Shown: piece by piece, positions 10,312-19,186 of the stretch
Numbering within the stretch: the first letter of the stretch is position 1
How the letters are laid out: each line of letters begins with the position of its first letter
Assembly (NCBI GenBank): GCA_021234155.1
Contig: JAJEKV010000019.1
Location: forward strand, 3,942,356-4,006,355
Reading direction: 5' to 3'
Source of the DNA: Isoetes taiwanensis
Lineage: Eukaryota; Streptophyta; Lycopodiopsida; Isoetales; Isoetaceae
DNA length: 64,000 nt
Position numbers and translations under genes: made by a program
The notes under the pieces: model-generated
Told to the model about the DNA's origin: nothing
The model's input: the letters and a program-made list of their open reading frames with translations, nothing else
Databases searched by the model: none

Positions 10312-11649
10312 TCAAGGCGTGGAGAGCTGGCCCGTCAAAGAGGCAATTTGAGCGCCACGCCACGTAAGGTGGTGAACTTGAGTGCTGTAATTGTCACAAA
10401 GCTCGGAGTACAAGGCGTCTAGCTTAGCAATATCTTTCTCCTTGTCACCCAGGATGGTGTCTTTGGACTTGTTTTGCTCTAATAAGTCCTGAATTTCGGA
10501 TTGAAGCTGAGCCTGCTGATCTGCAAGGAGGCTGGTCTGATCCTGTGCACTTTTGAGATCTATGGCCCTGTAAGAGAGCCCGTGCTTTTCTTGAAGTTGG
10601 GCTTCCAAAGTTTGAACTTGTGCAAGGGCAGCTTGAAGGTCACGGTGGACCGTGGCCTGAGGCCTCAGAGCCTTTTGAACCCCATTCATGAGAGCTTCTT
10701 GGGATTCGCGGGTGTAACTTGAGAGAGCAGCAGCTTGAGCATCCTGCTGATATTGATACAAAAGCTGGCGAGGGTGCAGAGGCGGAGGGGCCTGCTGTTG
10801 CCGTGTTTGAGACGTTTGTGAGACATGAGGAGAAGCGGAGGGCCTTGTTTCTGTAGAGGAGGAGGAGACAGTGACATGCGTGGTGTTATGCTGGACATGA
10901 CCAGAAGGAGAAGGGCGTGAAGTGCCATCTGGCAGATTTTGAGGAAGGGAATGAAGGGACTGTTGAGTGGAAGCATGAGAATGAGGAGGTGAGGGAGGAA
11001 AGTAATGACAGATGAGGGCTTGAAGATGGCCTCCCACAGAAGTTTCAGAGGTAGAAGTGGCAGCCCGAAGACGGTCAACTTCTTGGAGAAGACGGTAAAA
11101 CAACAATTGGGGCCAATCAATGTGGTGGTTGGAGCGAGTAGCAGTGATCACCATATTATAGAAAGGCTTATTGATATGGGTGTTCTTGATAGAATACCCA
11201 AGGTACTTGCGCCACAGAAACTTAACAAAAGTTTCATGGGGCTTGTCAATATTCGTGAGGCGATGCACGTTTGCGTGGTAAGCAAGAGCACCCAACTCAG
11301 TGACATCAAGATCCTGTATGGCAGACCAAGATAAACAAGGGGGCTGCAAAGGGATATGGAATACCTCGGAAATTAGGTGCTGGGTCAGTGAAATGGTGGT
11401 GCCATCGACCACTGTAGTGTAGCCATTCGGGCTGTTGACGATGTGAGCGATGAACTGCTTCAACTGGTCTGGATTTGGAGCCGGAAGTTCCATTTGTGAA
11501 AATTCGTAAAGCTTCTGGCGTTCTGCGACTTCACGATTCGGGCCAACAAGGGCTTCACGGAAAGTGGGCGTCAAGAAAGATACGGACTCGAAAAGAGCCG
11601 GTTCCCTGGGAGCAGAAGCTTGAAGGGTAGGAAATTTTGGGGCAGCCAT
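10312..11649 (-). CDS. Extra ORF after pol in gypsy 1 (unknown, with coiled coil)
   Basis: I choose the ATG at 11649 (MAAPKFPTL). The frame stays open further upstream, but there its composition is Ser/His/Leu-rich and non-coding-like. The 445-residue product has an N-terminal globular part (about 1-215, with motifs such as RQKLYEFSQMELPAPNPDQ and KFLWRKYLGYSIK) resembling the 'putative plant transposon protein' class. A Pro/Ser/His-rich linker (about 215-300) follows, and then a Gln/Leu-rich coiled coil (about 310-440). There is no signal peptide or membrane segment in the chosen reading, so I do not call it an envelope. It sits in sense orientation 0.9 kb after integrase. Confidence 0.65.
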   Translation of the reverse strand: MAAPKFPTLQASAPREPALFESVSFLTPTFREALVGPNREVAERQKLYEFSQMELPAPNPDQLKQFIAHIVNSPNGYTTVVDGTTISLTQHLISEVFHIPLQPPCLSWSAIQDLDVTELGALAYHANVHRLTNIDKPHETFVKFLWRKYLGYSIKNTHINKPFYNMVITATRSNHHIDWPQLLFYRLLQEVDRLRAATSTSETSVGGHLQALICHYFPPSPPHSHASTQQSLHSLPQNLPDGTSRPSPSGHVQHNTTHVTVSSSSTETRPSASPHVSQTSQTRQQQAPPPLHPRQLLYQYQQDAQAAALSSYTRESQEALMNGVQKALRPQATVHRDLQAALAQVQTLEAQLQEKHGLSYRAIDLKSAQDQTSLLADQQAQLQSEIQDLLEQNKSKDTILGDKEKDIAKLDALYSELCDNYSTQVHHLTWRGAQIASLTGQLSTP

Positions 11650-12143
11650 GGCGAAAAGCGTCGGAACAGAAGGAACTGTTTGAAGAAGGCGGAGAGCAGA
11701 GAACAGAAGACAAAGGCGCAGAGAGACGAAAAGGTTTAGGGCGCGCAAAGGTGGGCGAAGGGGCATGATAAGGGCGAAGTTGCAACCGTTGATGTTGCTA
11801 GGTGTCGGAAGATGCCAAGGAGGCGATGGAGAGGCAAAAATTTGGCTAAGTCCCCACAACAAAGGGAGAAGGAATGAACGGTGGAGATGAGGCGTGAGAG
11901 AATGATGGGATGTGACAGGTGGCCAAAGGACACACATTAATGTTTGACGGGCGTGAAAAGAAGGAATGGCATTTAATGCTGGCAACTCGAAGTGGGATAT
12001 CATTAAAAGGAATGTGTCAGAAGGTACCATGGCTAGATATGCGGCGGGAGAAAAGATTCTCATTTTAGAAACAGCCTTGCATTGAAAACACGTTGGCGAT
12101 TTTTTGTGATTGGTCCACGTCGACAAGGAGTTCCTCAGTTGGC

Positions 12144-12150
12144 TATATAA
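12144..12150 (+). promoter_or_regulatory. TATA box for the antisense ORF of gypsy 1
   Basis: TATATAA on the plus strand, 31 bp before the ATG at 12181 and 43 bp before the next in-frame ATG at 12193. Spacing would give a very short leader, so initiation may use the second ATG. Confidence 0.45.
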
Positions 12151-12180
12151 GTCGAACCGGGAGTGAAGCGAAGGCATCCG

Positions 12181-12447
12181 ATGGCGCTCAGCATGGCTGC
12201 TGCTGGTTTGAACGAGAACTGCACGATGCCCACTAACTGTCAAGAGTGGATTACTTGCAAAATGAATTGTCTGGACCTCTGGCGCTGCCACAATCGTGGC
12301 CTGAGAATGGATGGCTGGTGTGCCGGGATGGCTGAACATCCCGATCCTCATACCAACGGGATGGAGGTGGTTCTGCACCTTCGCTGGGACCCTGAGCAGA
12401 ACCTCTACCACATCCTGCGCATCACCTCTGCTCCGAACCCGGAGTAG
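12181..12447 (+). CDS. Antisense Cys/Trp-rich small ORF inside gypsy 1
   Basis: This 88-codon plus-strand ORF lies in the spacer between integrase and the extra ORF, antisense to the element's genes. The product has a Cys/Trp-rich N-terminal half (six Cys, spaced as NCTMPTNC, ITCKMNC, RC and WC) and a C-terminal half rich in ordinary hydrophobic and charged residues (VVLHLRWDPEQNLYHILRI). The overlapping minus-strand frame at the same place has low-complexity composition, which favours this strand as the coding one. A TATA box precedes it and TATA/AATAA-like AT-rich sequence follows. Antisense additional ORFs are reported in some plant Tat-type elements, so it may be a regulatory protein. Function unknown. 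Confidence 0.55.
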   Translation: MALSMAAAGLNENCTMPTNCQEWITCKMNCLDLWRCHNRGLRMDGWCAGMAEHPDPHTNGMEVVLHLRWDPEQNLYHILRITSAPNPE

Positions 12448-12585
12448 AGGGTTTTTCTTCTTAGGACTTAGTAGATAGGGCTCTGAGCCCGTTTTTGTAT
12501 ATAGGGCAGTGCCCATAGCGGAAATAGCTGGGCTGTGCCCACATTTTGTAAAAAAATTCCACCTATAATATAATATGCCACTGTT

Positions 12586-14214
12586 TTAGTCACTTTCGGT
12601 TGTGGTTGTGTCTTGAACTGCATCTGTTTGTTGATTGTCGCCTGCTGTGGGATGAAATGTTTTGAGGCGGAAGCCATTAACCAGTGTAGGTAATGGAGTA
12701 CCATCTAACTCAGCCAGTTGAAAAACGCTGGGTCGAACCACTTGAACAATTTGATAAGGGCCAAGCCAACGAAACTTAAGTTTACCCGGAAAATTTTTGT
12801 ACCGAGAATCATAAAGAAGAACTAAATCTCCTTCGTTGAATGTTTTTGTCTTCAGCCGTTTGTCATGTAAAGATTTTTGTAATTGTTGTCCATGAAGAAC
12901 ACGAATATAAGCATCCCTTCTAAGTTCATCCAACGGTTCCAATTGATAAACCCTTTCTTTGAGTGCAGCAGGCGGATTATGGGCAGTAGCCAGTTGAAAA
13001 CGGAGAGTTGGGAGAATGTACTCAAAAGGCATGAGAGCTTCTTGACCATAAACCAATTTGAAAGGAGTGTGACCAGTAGCTATTTTGAAACAAGTATTGT
13101 AAGCCCAAAGAACAGTAGGAAGCTTGGTTTGCCAATCAGTGCGAGAAGCGTCACAAATTTTCTTGAGAATTGTGACCAGAGTTTTGTTGGTGCTTTCTGC
13201 CAAACCATTGCCTTGAGGATAGTAAGGTGTGCTCTTGTGATGATGTATCAGGAGATAATCCGTCAGCTCCTTGATAGTATGATTGATAAAATGGACACCA
13301 CGATCACTGACCAGCTCCGTGGGGCAGCCGAATCGCGTGATGATTTGTTGATAGATAACCTTGGCGGTGCTGGCCGCAGTGTTGTATGGAAGTGCGCAAG
13401 CTTCCGCCCATTTGGTAGCGTAGTCAGTGAGAACCAGAATGTAGCGGGCACGGGTGTGCCGCGCAGGAGGATCGATGGGTCCCACAAAATCCATTCCCCA
13501 TTTGCTGAAGGGAAGTGGTGTGGCGACCGGCGTCAAGGGAAGGGCGTCACGGGCCGTGGGCCGTCCCACACGCTGGCAAGCATCACACGTGCGGGCGTGG
13601 GCGTGAGCGTCTTTGAAGAGCGTGGGCCAAAAATAACCAGCAAGAAGTATTTTGCGTGCCGTGGTGTCACCATGAAAATGACCACCACCGAGCCCTTCAT
13701 GGGCTTCTCGAACAAGAGCTGGGACCTTATGAGGTAGAACGTAGCGTCGAAGGATGGTATCCTTACCCTTTTTGTAAAGATGTCCTGCAACCATGGTGTA
13801 GTCACGGACATCACGGAGAAATTGATGACGATGGGATTGTCGTTTGGCATGAGAAAGCGTCATGTCCTCTGGTGGAAGAGCGCCTGTGAGGAGATACTGC
13901 TGAAAGTCATGAAACCAATGAGGTGTTGCCGTGACCAAAAAGAGTTGAGCGTCAGGAAAGGCGTCTGAGACTCCAGTGGAGGGATCATCTGTGTGGATGC
14001 GTGAAAGATAATCCGGGACAACATGAGATTTGCCAGCCTTGTGAACAATTTCAAAAGGGGCAAATTCTTGGAGAAGAAGGACCCAACGAGCAATGCGGCC
14101 CGTGGGCGTGGATTTGTTGATCAAATAAAGGAGTGCTTGGTGGTCAACAAAGAATTTGATCTGACTGCCCAAAAGATAGTGACGGAAGCGTTGGACGCAG
14201 AAAATTAAACCCAA
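12586..14214 (-). CDS. Gypsy 1 RNase H and integrase
   Basis: 542 residues. The start holds the end of a gypsy RNase H (FFVDHQALLYLI...GRIARWVLLLQEF). An HHCC zinc region follows at about residues 165-215 (H..H, C-x2-C as CDACQRVG). The integrase core keeps Asp (WGMDFVGPID), Asp (VSDRGVHF) and Glu (GLAESTNK), the DD35E arrangement. The C-terminus carries a GPY-like stretch (FRWLGPYQIV) but no chromodomain, unlike the element at 50799. The frame is intact. Reverse transcriptase upstream is broken, so this part would not be translated from a continuous polyprotein as read. Confidence 0.93.
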   Translation of the reverse strand: MGLIFCVQRFRHYLLGSQIKFFVDHQALLYLINKSTPTGRIARWVLLLQEFAPFEIVHKAGKSHVVPDYLSRIHTDDPSTGVSDAFPDAQLFLVTATPHWFHDFQQYLLTGALPPEDMTLSHAKRQSHRHQFLRDVRDYTMVAGHLYKKGKDTILRRYVLPHKVPALVREAHEGLGGGHFHGDTTARKILLAGYFWPTLFKDAHAHARTCDACQRVGRPTARDALPLTPVATPLPFSKWGMDFVGPIDPPARHTRARYILVLTDYATKWAEACALPYNTAASTAKVIYQQIITRFGCPTELVSDRGVHFINHTIKELTDYLLIHHHKSTPYYPQGNGLAESTNKTLVTILKKICDASRTDWQTKLPTVLWAYNTCFKIATGHTPFKLVYGQEALMPFEYILPTLRFQLATAHNPPAALKERVYQLEPLDELRRDAYIRVLHGQQLQKSLHDKRLKTKTFNEGDLVLLYDSRYKNFPGKLKFRWLGPYQIVQVVRPSVFQLAELDGTPLPTLVNGFRLKTFHPTAGDNQQTDAVQDTTTTESD

Positions 14215-14239
14215 GGCTTCTCTCTCTGTGGCAGAGTAG

Positions 14240-15888
14240 TTGCGTTAATAATTGAGTTTCCTATTTGGCGAAGCGGTTTGGTTTGTTAATGCAGCGATCA
14301 TATTCTTGAGAAAGAAACAGCCCAATAGCAAAGGTCGAGACATCGACATGGACATGAAAGGGCTTGTCCCATTGAGGAGGAACAAGAACGGGGCCCGAGT
14401 AAGCAAAAGAGCTTCAACTGTTAGAAAGCACCTCACCGGGAATTCCAAGCCCGGTGGATTCATCACCCGTGAGTTTATGAATGGGATCCGCAATGGTCGC
14501 TAGTCCGGGAATGAAGGTGGAGTAATAATTGACCTTACCCAAGAAAGAGCGTGTTTCCTTGATATTGGCCGGTGCTTGAGCCTTGAGCACCACAAACTGA
14601 TTTTGGCAGGATCGGTGGTGATACCGCTTTCTTGACCACATGTCCCAACAGAACACTGAAGTGGCCTTAAAAGGTGCATTTCGGGATTGAGACTAATGCC
14701 GGACTCATCACATTTCTGAAAGACAAGTTCCAATTTATCCAAATGGTCAGCCATGGAACTCAGAGGCGAGAAGTCATCTTGAAAAATTTGCAAGAAGGGA
14801 TTTTCCTTCATAAAATCATGAAAAACGAGAGCATGATACGTTGAAACGTGGATGGAGAGTTTGATAAGCCAAAAGGAACCACCTTGTAGGCAAAAAGTGC
14901 CTACCGGGTGGTGAAGGTAGTCTTGAGTTGATCAGATTCTTTGATCCGATTGTAGCCGAAAAAACCATCCATGAAGGAGTACATCTCGCGGTCCAAAGAA
15001 CCTCTTCCGTAACCCGGTGCGTGAAGGGAAGTGGAAAATGATCACGCCCGTGGCTCGATTGAGTTTTCGGTAGTCCACGCAAACGCGGATCTTACCATTG
15101 TGTTTGAGTGCAATGACGATGGGGCTCACCCACTCAGAATGTTTGACCTCATAGATCAAACCTGCAGCAAGGAGTTTGTCAATTTCTGCCTTGACGCGAT
15201 CACGGTAATTAGGGTTGAGCCGGTACTGTCGTTGCTAGACTGGACGTGCATCAGACTTGGTAGGAATGGTGAGTTCCCCCAAGGTTTTGTTGATCCCCCG
15301 AAGATCTCTGTAGCTCCAGGCGAAAATGTGTTTGAATTTTTTGAAGAGTGTGACGGCCCTGTTACGATAGGGTTTCGGAAGATTTGCAGCAATTCGGACA
15401 GGCTGATTGTTGCCTACGTCCACAATCTCGACTTCAGGAGTCTGAATATGGGGGATAACTTCCGTGTCCTGGACAATATGAGCAGGAGGTTGAAGCATAA
15501 CAGGATGCGTGGCACTCTGCGTGGTGAAAAAGAGAGGTTGCTGAGTTTCATCAAGCAGAGGTTGCTTCATGACAGCGTGGACATCTATAGGAGCTGCAGG
15601 AGAGTCCACATCTGAAAAGTGATCAACCCGTTGAATTCGATTGCAAGGAGCCAGGTAAGGGTCAAGCAAAGCAGCCACAGCCTGGTCCTGATCAAGGGTC
15701 ATTTCTCCCCAAGGATCAGCATATTCGGGGTAGGATGACAGAGGCGCACTTCGCAGTGGAGCCTCCCGAACTTGATGATAGATATTTCGGGCGCCCCTCA
15801 GAATCGGTGTCGGAGAGAGAGGGTTTAGCATTGTCAACGGAAATGATTTTGCCTGTTTCCAAGTCCATGGTGGCATTGAGGTGACCAT
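14240..15888 (-). pseudogene. Gypsy 1 reverse transcriptase, broken by frameshifts
   Basis: Pieces of one reverse transcriptase lie in different frames: 15888-15235 (linker to NKTLGELTIPTK), 15159-14932 (SEWVSPIVIALKHNGKIRVCVDYRKLN), 15082-14816, 14811-14500 (catalytic block as FQDDF, where Y/F-x-DD is usual) and 14656-14414 (the SFLGKVNYYSTFIP connection region). At least four frame changes occur within about 1.6 kb. Given the consensus problem seen in this element's LTRs, some may be sequence errors rather than true decay. Confidence 0.85.
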
Positions 15889-16984
15889 CTGTGATGACTA
15901 ACTGATCTGTGGCCCAGTAATGGATACTCTTGGCCTGGCGGAGAAAAGGTCTGCCGACCAACATTTCATAATCACCTGGATCTTCTCCAGCCTTCCAAAC
16001 ACCAAATTCCAAGGGGAATCTGAGATCACCAATGTTGATGTGAAGAAGAGGCGTGACGCCTTGAGGTCTCGTGATATGGCCATTGGCCAATTTGATGTCA
16101 TATGGGGCACGATAGAGTTGTTTGATGCCCATTTGTTTGCGGAGTTTATCCGTGATGAGATTAACTGCGCTACCTCCGTCAATTTGAACATGGTTGACTT
16201 GCTGATTGCCCACCGTGGCATGTACCGTGGGTGTAGAGGTAGCAACAGCCCCAACCAAAACAGTTGGGAGTGGTAACTGGTCCTTGAGATCAGGACAGAG
16301 TTGTAAAATCGTTGCCAGACTTAGAGGAATTTTGATTTTTGCCAGCTCCTCTTGGAGTTCCAGAGGCACATGAGAAAAAGGATCCGCAGGATCCACAGGT
16401 GCTGGAGTGCGTGGTAAGGAAGCAGCAACTTCTTTGAGTAGGTCAACCTCTGCAGCTATATTTGGATATGTCTGAGAGCGGGGAGGTTGAGACATGGAAG
16501 GTGCATCTTGTCTTTGTTGAGCTCTAGTGGTGGCATGAACATTAGCCAACGTGCGGCCTTCAGCAGCTTGCATGAGGTTCAGAATGCTTTGGCGAACTTT
16601 AGGCATGACATTCGGCATGAGTTTCGCCAAGTCAGGTGCGAAATGGACTTTTTTGTCTTCTGCATGAGGAATGGTGTCGACTGCAAAGGCAGGTTGCGTG
16701 CCATTAGGAATAATGGTTAAGGGACGTGACGCCCTGGTCTGGCGTGAAACCAAACCAACCCAATTTGATGGCTGGACTGGAGGATTAAGAGCCTGAAAAA
16801 TTTCTTCCTGTGCTTGTTGATCCATCTGAGGTTGATTGGTAGGAGCTGGTTGATAGCGTGATTGCTGAGGCGCGCGAGGTGGCTTCCGAAGAACAGGACG
16901 CGGGCCTTGTTTGCCATTAGCAATCCAGAGTTGGTAAGCCGTGAGGCGGACCGATGTGGTCTGATTTGTGCCAGGAAGCTGCAC
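15716..16984 (-). CDS. Gypsy 1 aspartic protease region
   Basis: 422 residues. A Pro/Gln-rich linker is followed by an aspartic protease-like domain with the catalytic motif IDGGSAVNLI (D-G-G type, as in Tat/Athila-like elements) and the downstream GDYEMLVGRPFLRQ block before reverse transcriptase. It matures the polyprotein. It overlaps the reading of the reverse transcriptase linker in another frame. Confidence 0.85.
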   Translation of the reverse strand: MQLPGTNQTTSVRLTAYQLWIANGKQGPRPVLRKPPRAPQQSRYQPAPTNQPQMDQQAQEEIFQALNPPVQPSNWVGLVSRQTRASRPLTIIPNGTQPAFAVDTIPHAEDKKVHFAPDLAKLMPNVMPKVRQSILNLMQAAEGRTLANVHATTRAQQRQDAPSMSQPPRSQTYPNIAAEVDLLKEVAASLPRTPAPVDPADPFSHVPLELQEELAKIKIPLSLATILQLCPDLKDQLPLPTVLVGAVATSTPTVHATVGNQQVNHVQIDGGSAVNLITDKLRKQMGIKQLYRAPYDIKLANGHITRPQGVTPLLHINIGDLRFPLEFGVWKAGEDPGDYEMLVGRPFLRQAKSIHYWATDQLVITDGHLNATMDLETGKIISVDNAKPSLSDTDSEGRPKYLSSSSGGSTAKCASVILPRIC

Positions 16985-17063
16985 CTGAACTTGTGGAAGT
17001 TGAGGACACGCCGTGGTGGTATGACCCCATTCTTGACAGTGATAACACTGAGCTTTCGAAGGA

Positions 17064-18584
17064 TCAAAAGGAGGACGTGTGTTGGGTCCCCGTTGTTGCT
17101 CCTGTTGCTGATAGAGTTGATTGGGTTGCGCCTGCGCAGATGGTGGTCAGCCGATATTGGGATTGGTGCTGAGGTGTGGTTTGCACTTGATAAACCATTT
17201 TGTTGCGGAAGGGTGTAGGATGAGTGCGAGTACATTCTTCCGTGGCATGATTGCACATGTTGCATCTTTTACAATGAGGCGGGCCATTGGTGGAGTTGCA
17301 CTCATTCGCCAAGTGGCCTTGATATTTGCAGATATGGCACCAGATCTGACTGCGCTGCGGATTGGTGTGTTGAGGTTGAACAGCAGTCTGGGGAACCATG
17401 ACGGGCGGAATGAAAGGGAGCTCCTGAAGAGCCACGCCACGGGAGGAAACATTGACTGAGTGATTGACTAGATCGATAGCCTGCTCCAAAGTCTTTCGCG
17501 CAGTATTCACCATGAGTCGGATAGCTGGAGGAAGTCCTTGGAGAAACCGACCAAGATCCGCTCGTGTGGGGTACTCCTTGAGTTTGCTGAGCAGAATGTG
17601 AAGGCGATCTGCAAAATCCCTGGCAGACTCCGTGGGCTCTTGTTGAAGGTCATTGAGTTGCTTGAGATGAAGCTGATCATCATCCGTGGTCCCATAGTGA
17701 GAAAGAAAAGCAGTTCTCATTTCGGACCAATCTTGTTTCCAGTGGCTTTTGTTGGACATGAGCCATTGATGAGGGGAACCACGCAGCGTTGTGGAAAAGA
17801 TGTGAAATTTCAGTTGAGGTTGCGCATGACCATTCAGGACAGCCAGAGCCTCAAATTCTTCCATGTGGGCTTGAGCACTTTGGTCTAAGGGTTTGCCTTT
17901 CGTGTTGCCAAAGGTGGGATAAGTCAGCTTAAGGGTCTGAAAGGTAGAGGTAAAAGTGCTGGGCTGGACAGGAACATGATAGTGAGGATATTGAGGTGGA
18001 GTTGGAGGTGGTATGGTGCCGGAAAGACCCTGCGTAAGGGGTGGCTGAGGTGGAGGTACTGGAGGTGCCTGATCATTGGGTTTGAGGTCTGTAAGATTGT
18101 AAACAGGAAGAGCGGTGGGAAAGGTAGGGAAGGGAAATTCCTGGGGAGGAGCAAAAGAGATATGTGGATATCCCTGTCCACCCGTAGGAGATGATGGTTG
18201 TGAAGGCAGAGGCGTATGGCCAGAAGAGTGATGGATGAAGGCATGTTCTGGGGTATGAAAGTAAGGTTGAGCAGGTGGAGCCGGATAGGGCTCCTGATAG
18301 TGATGAGGAGACCGAGGTCGTGGAGAGCAATGTTTGCACGCTTGAGGTGGAGAATTTGGACGAGACATGACACGAGGGGTGGGTGGCACCGACTGAGCCC
18401 GAGACCGAATGTGGCCTCCCTCAATGTCATAAGCAGAGCCATACATGTCACGAACAGCTTCCCGTCGATGATGGCGCTCCAAGCGAGACGCCGTCTGGGA
18501 AAGGAGTTCTTCCGGGCGTGAAGTTACTTGGGATGCACATGGCGATTTAAGAATGGAAAAAATCGAACCGCAGCGGCGGCGCAT
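17064..18584 (-). CDS. Gypsy 1 gag
   Basis: 506 residues starting at the LTR edge. The true start may be an internal Met such as MYGSAYDIEGG. The N-terminal 220 residues are Pro/His-rich. A retrotrans_gag domain follows (HQWLMSNKSHWKQDWSEMRTAFLSHYG ... FADRLHILL) and then two CCHC knuckles (CHICKYQGHLANEC and CKRCNMCNHATEEC). It forms the virus-like particle and binds RNA. Confidence 0.92.
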   Translation of the reverse strand: MRRRCGSIFSILKSPCASQVTSRPEELLSQTASRLERHHRREAVRDMYGSAYDIEGGHIRSRAQSVPPTPRVMSRPNSPPQACKHCSPRPRSPHHYQEPYPAPPAQPYFHTPEHAFIHHSSGHTPLPSQPSSPTGGQGYPHISFAPPQEFPFPTFPTALPVYNLTDLKPNDQAPPVPPPQPPLTQGLSGTIPPPTPPQYPHYHVPVQPSTFTSTFQTLKLTYPTFGNTKGKPLDQSAQAHMEEFEALAVLNGHAQPQLKFHIFSTTLRGSPHQWLMSNKSHWKQDWSEMRTAFLSHYGTTDDDQLHLKQLNDLQQEPTESARDFADRLHILLSKLKEYPTRADLGRFLQGLPPAIRLMVNTARKTLEQAIDLVNHSVNVSSRGVALQELPFIPPVMVPQTAVQPQHTNPQRSQIWCHICKYQGHLANECNSTNGPPHCKRCNMCNHATEECTRTHPTPFRNKMVYQVQTTPQHQSQYRLTTICAGATQSTLSATGATTGTQHTSSF

Positions 18585-18586
18585 GT

Positions 18587-19181
18587 TGTTTGGGGTCGGG
18601 TTCGGGAACTCCTCGCAAGAAGATGCCCCTCCGTGAGGACCCTTGGATCTAACAGAGAATCCGGGACTATGTCACGCGGGATTTGCAAGAAAAGAACAAG
18701 AAGAAGAAAACAGAACAAGAGAGAACAGTGAGAGGAAAATGATAAGCTTCCTTGATATCAATGATGAACATACATGAGCTCTCGCAATCGAGAGAAGACT
18801 GAAGAGAGACAAGACTCAAAACTCATCTAAAAACTCATGTGCTAGCTCTAGTCATATATATAGTACAATGGCCTTTGGCCCAATATAGACACTCTGACTG
18901 ATCTCGGTGCCGACTCCTGGAAGGAGGCCTGATTTGCAGGAATGTTGGCGGTGCCTCTTGAAGTGCCTAGAATCACGCTGACGCTGACGCGGGCGGTGAC
19001 GGGCCGTCATTTGTCTGAGCGGCGCCTCTTGTGGACGGACGCAGGCTTTGACTGCGTGGTCTGCTGCTTGGTCTTCTGCTGAGCCTTTGATGGCTGACCC
19101 GTGGCTGACTGTGGATCCTTGTTCTTGACCTGGTCCGTCGTATGCATGAATAGTCCTGTACCAGGAGGCACAGGACTAACA
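18587..19181 (-). repeat. Gypsy 1 5' LTR
   Basis: Partner of 8070-8654, with TG...CA ends and TSD GGAAC on the outside. A primer site is expected just inside at 18570-18586. The sequence there resembles a TGGCGCC-type site missing bases, so I do not call it firmly. Confidence 0.93.
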
Positions 19182-19186
19182 GGAAC
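19182..19186 (+). repeat. Target-site duplication GGAAC, right copy
   Basis: Matches 8065-8069. The Ulp1 exon resumes here and runs to a splice donor (ATG|GTAGGT) at 19193. Confidence 0.93.

Larger units (their letters stand above)
8070..19181 (-). mobile_element. Ty3/gypsy retrotransposon (no chromodomain), 11.1 kb, nested in the Ulp1-like exon
   Basis: On the minus strand: 5' LTR (18587-19181), gag (18584-17064), protease (16984-15716), a frame-broken reverse transcriptase (about 15888-14240), RNase H-integrase (14214-12586), a spacer with a plus-strand ORF (12181-12447), a further sense ORF (11649 to about 9502), a polypurine tract and the 3' LTR (8070-8654). A perfect GGAAC duplication flanks it. 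The absence of a chromodomain, the extra ORF after integrase and the antisense ORF fit the Tat/Athila side of plant gypsy elements rather than chromoviruses. The lineage is inferred. Confidence 0.93.

Noticed and set aside
10312-11649. Envelope-like glycoprotein in gypsy 1
   Set aside because: Position would fit Athila, but the chosen frame shows no signal peptide, transmembrane segment or glycoprotein-like cysteines; it has a coiled coil instead.
11650-12516. Upstream part of the 734-codon minus-strand frame as coding
   Set aside because: Composition is Ser/His/Leu-rich and irregular, and it overlaps the better-looking plus-strand ORF at 12181. The globular protein starts at the ATG at 11649.
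18570-18586. Primer site of gypsy 1
   Set aside because: The sequence next to the LTR (ATGCGCCGCCGCTGCGG on the element strand) only loosely resembles a TGGCGCC-type site, with bases missing. I could not name the tRNA.
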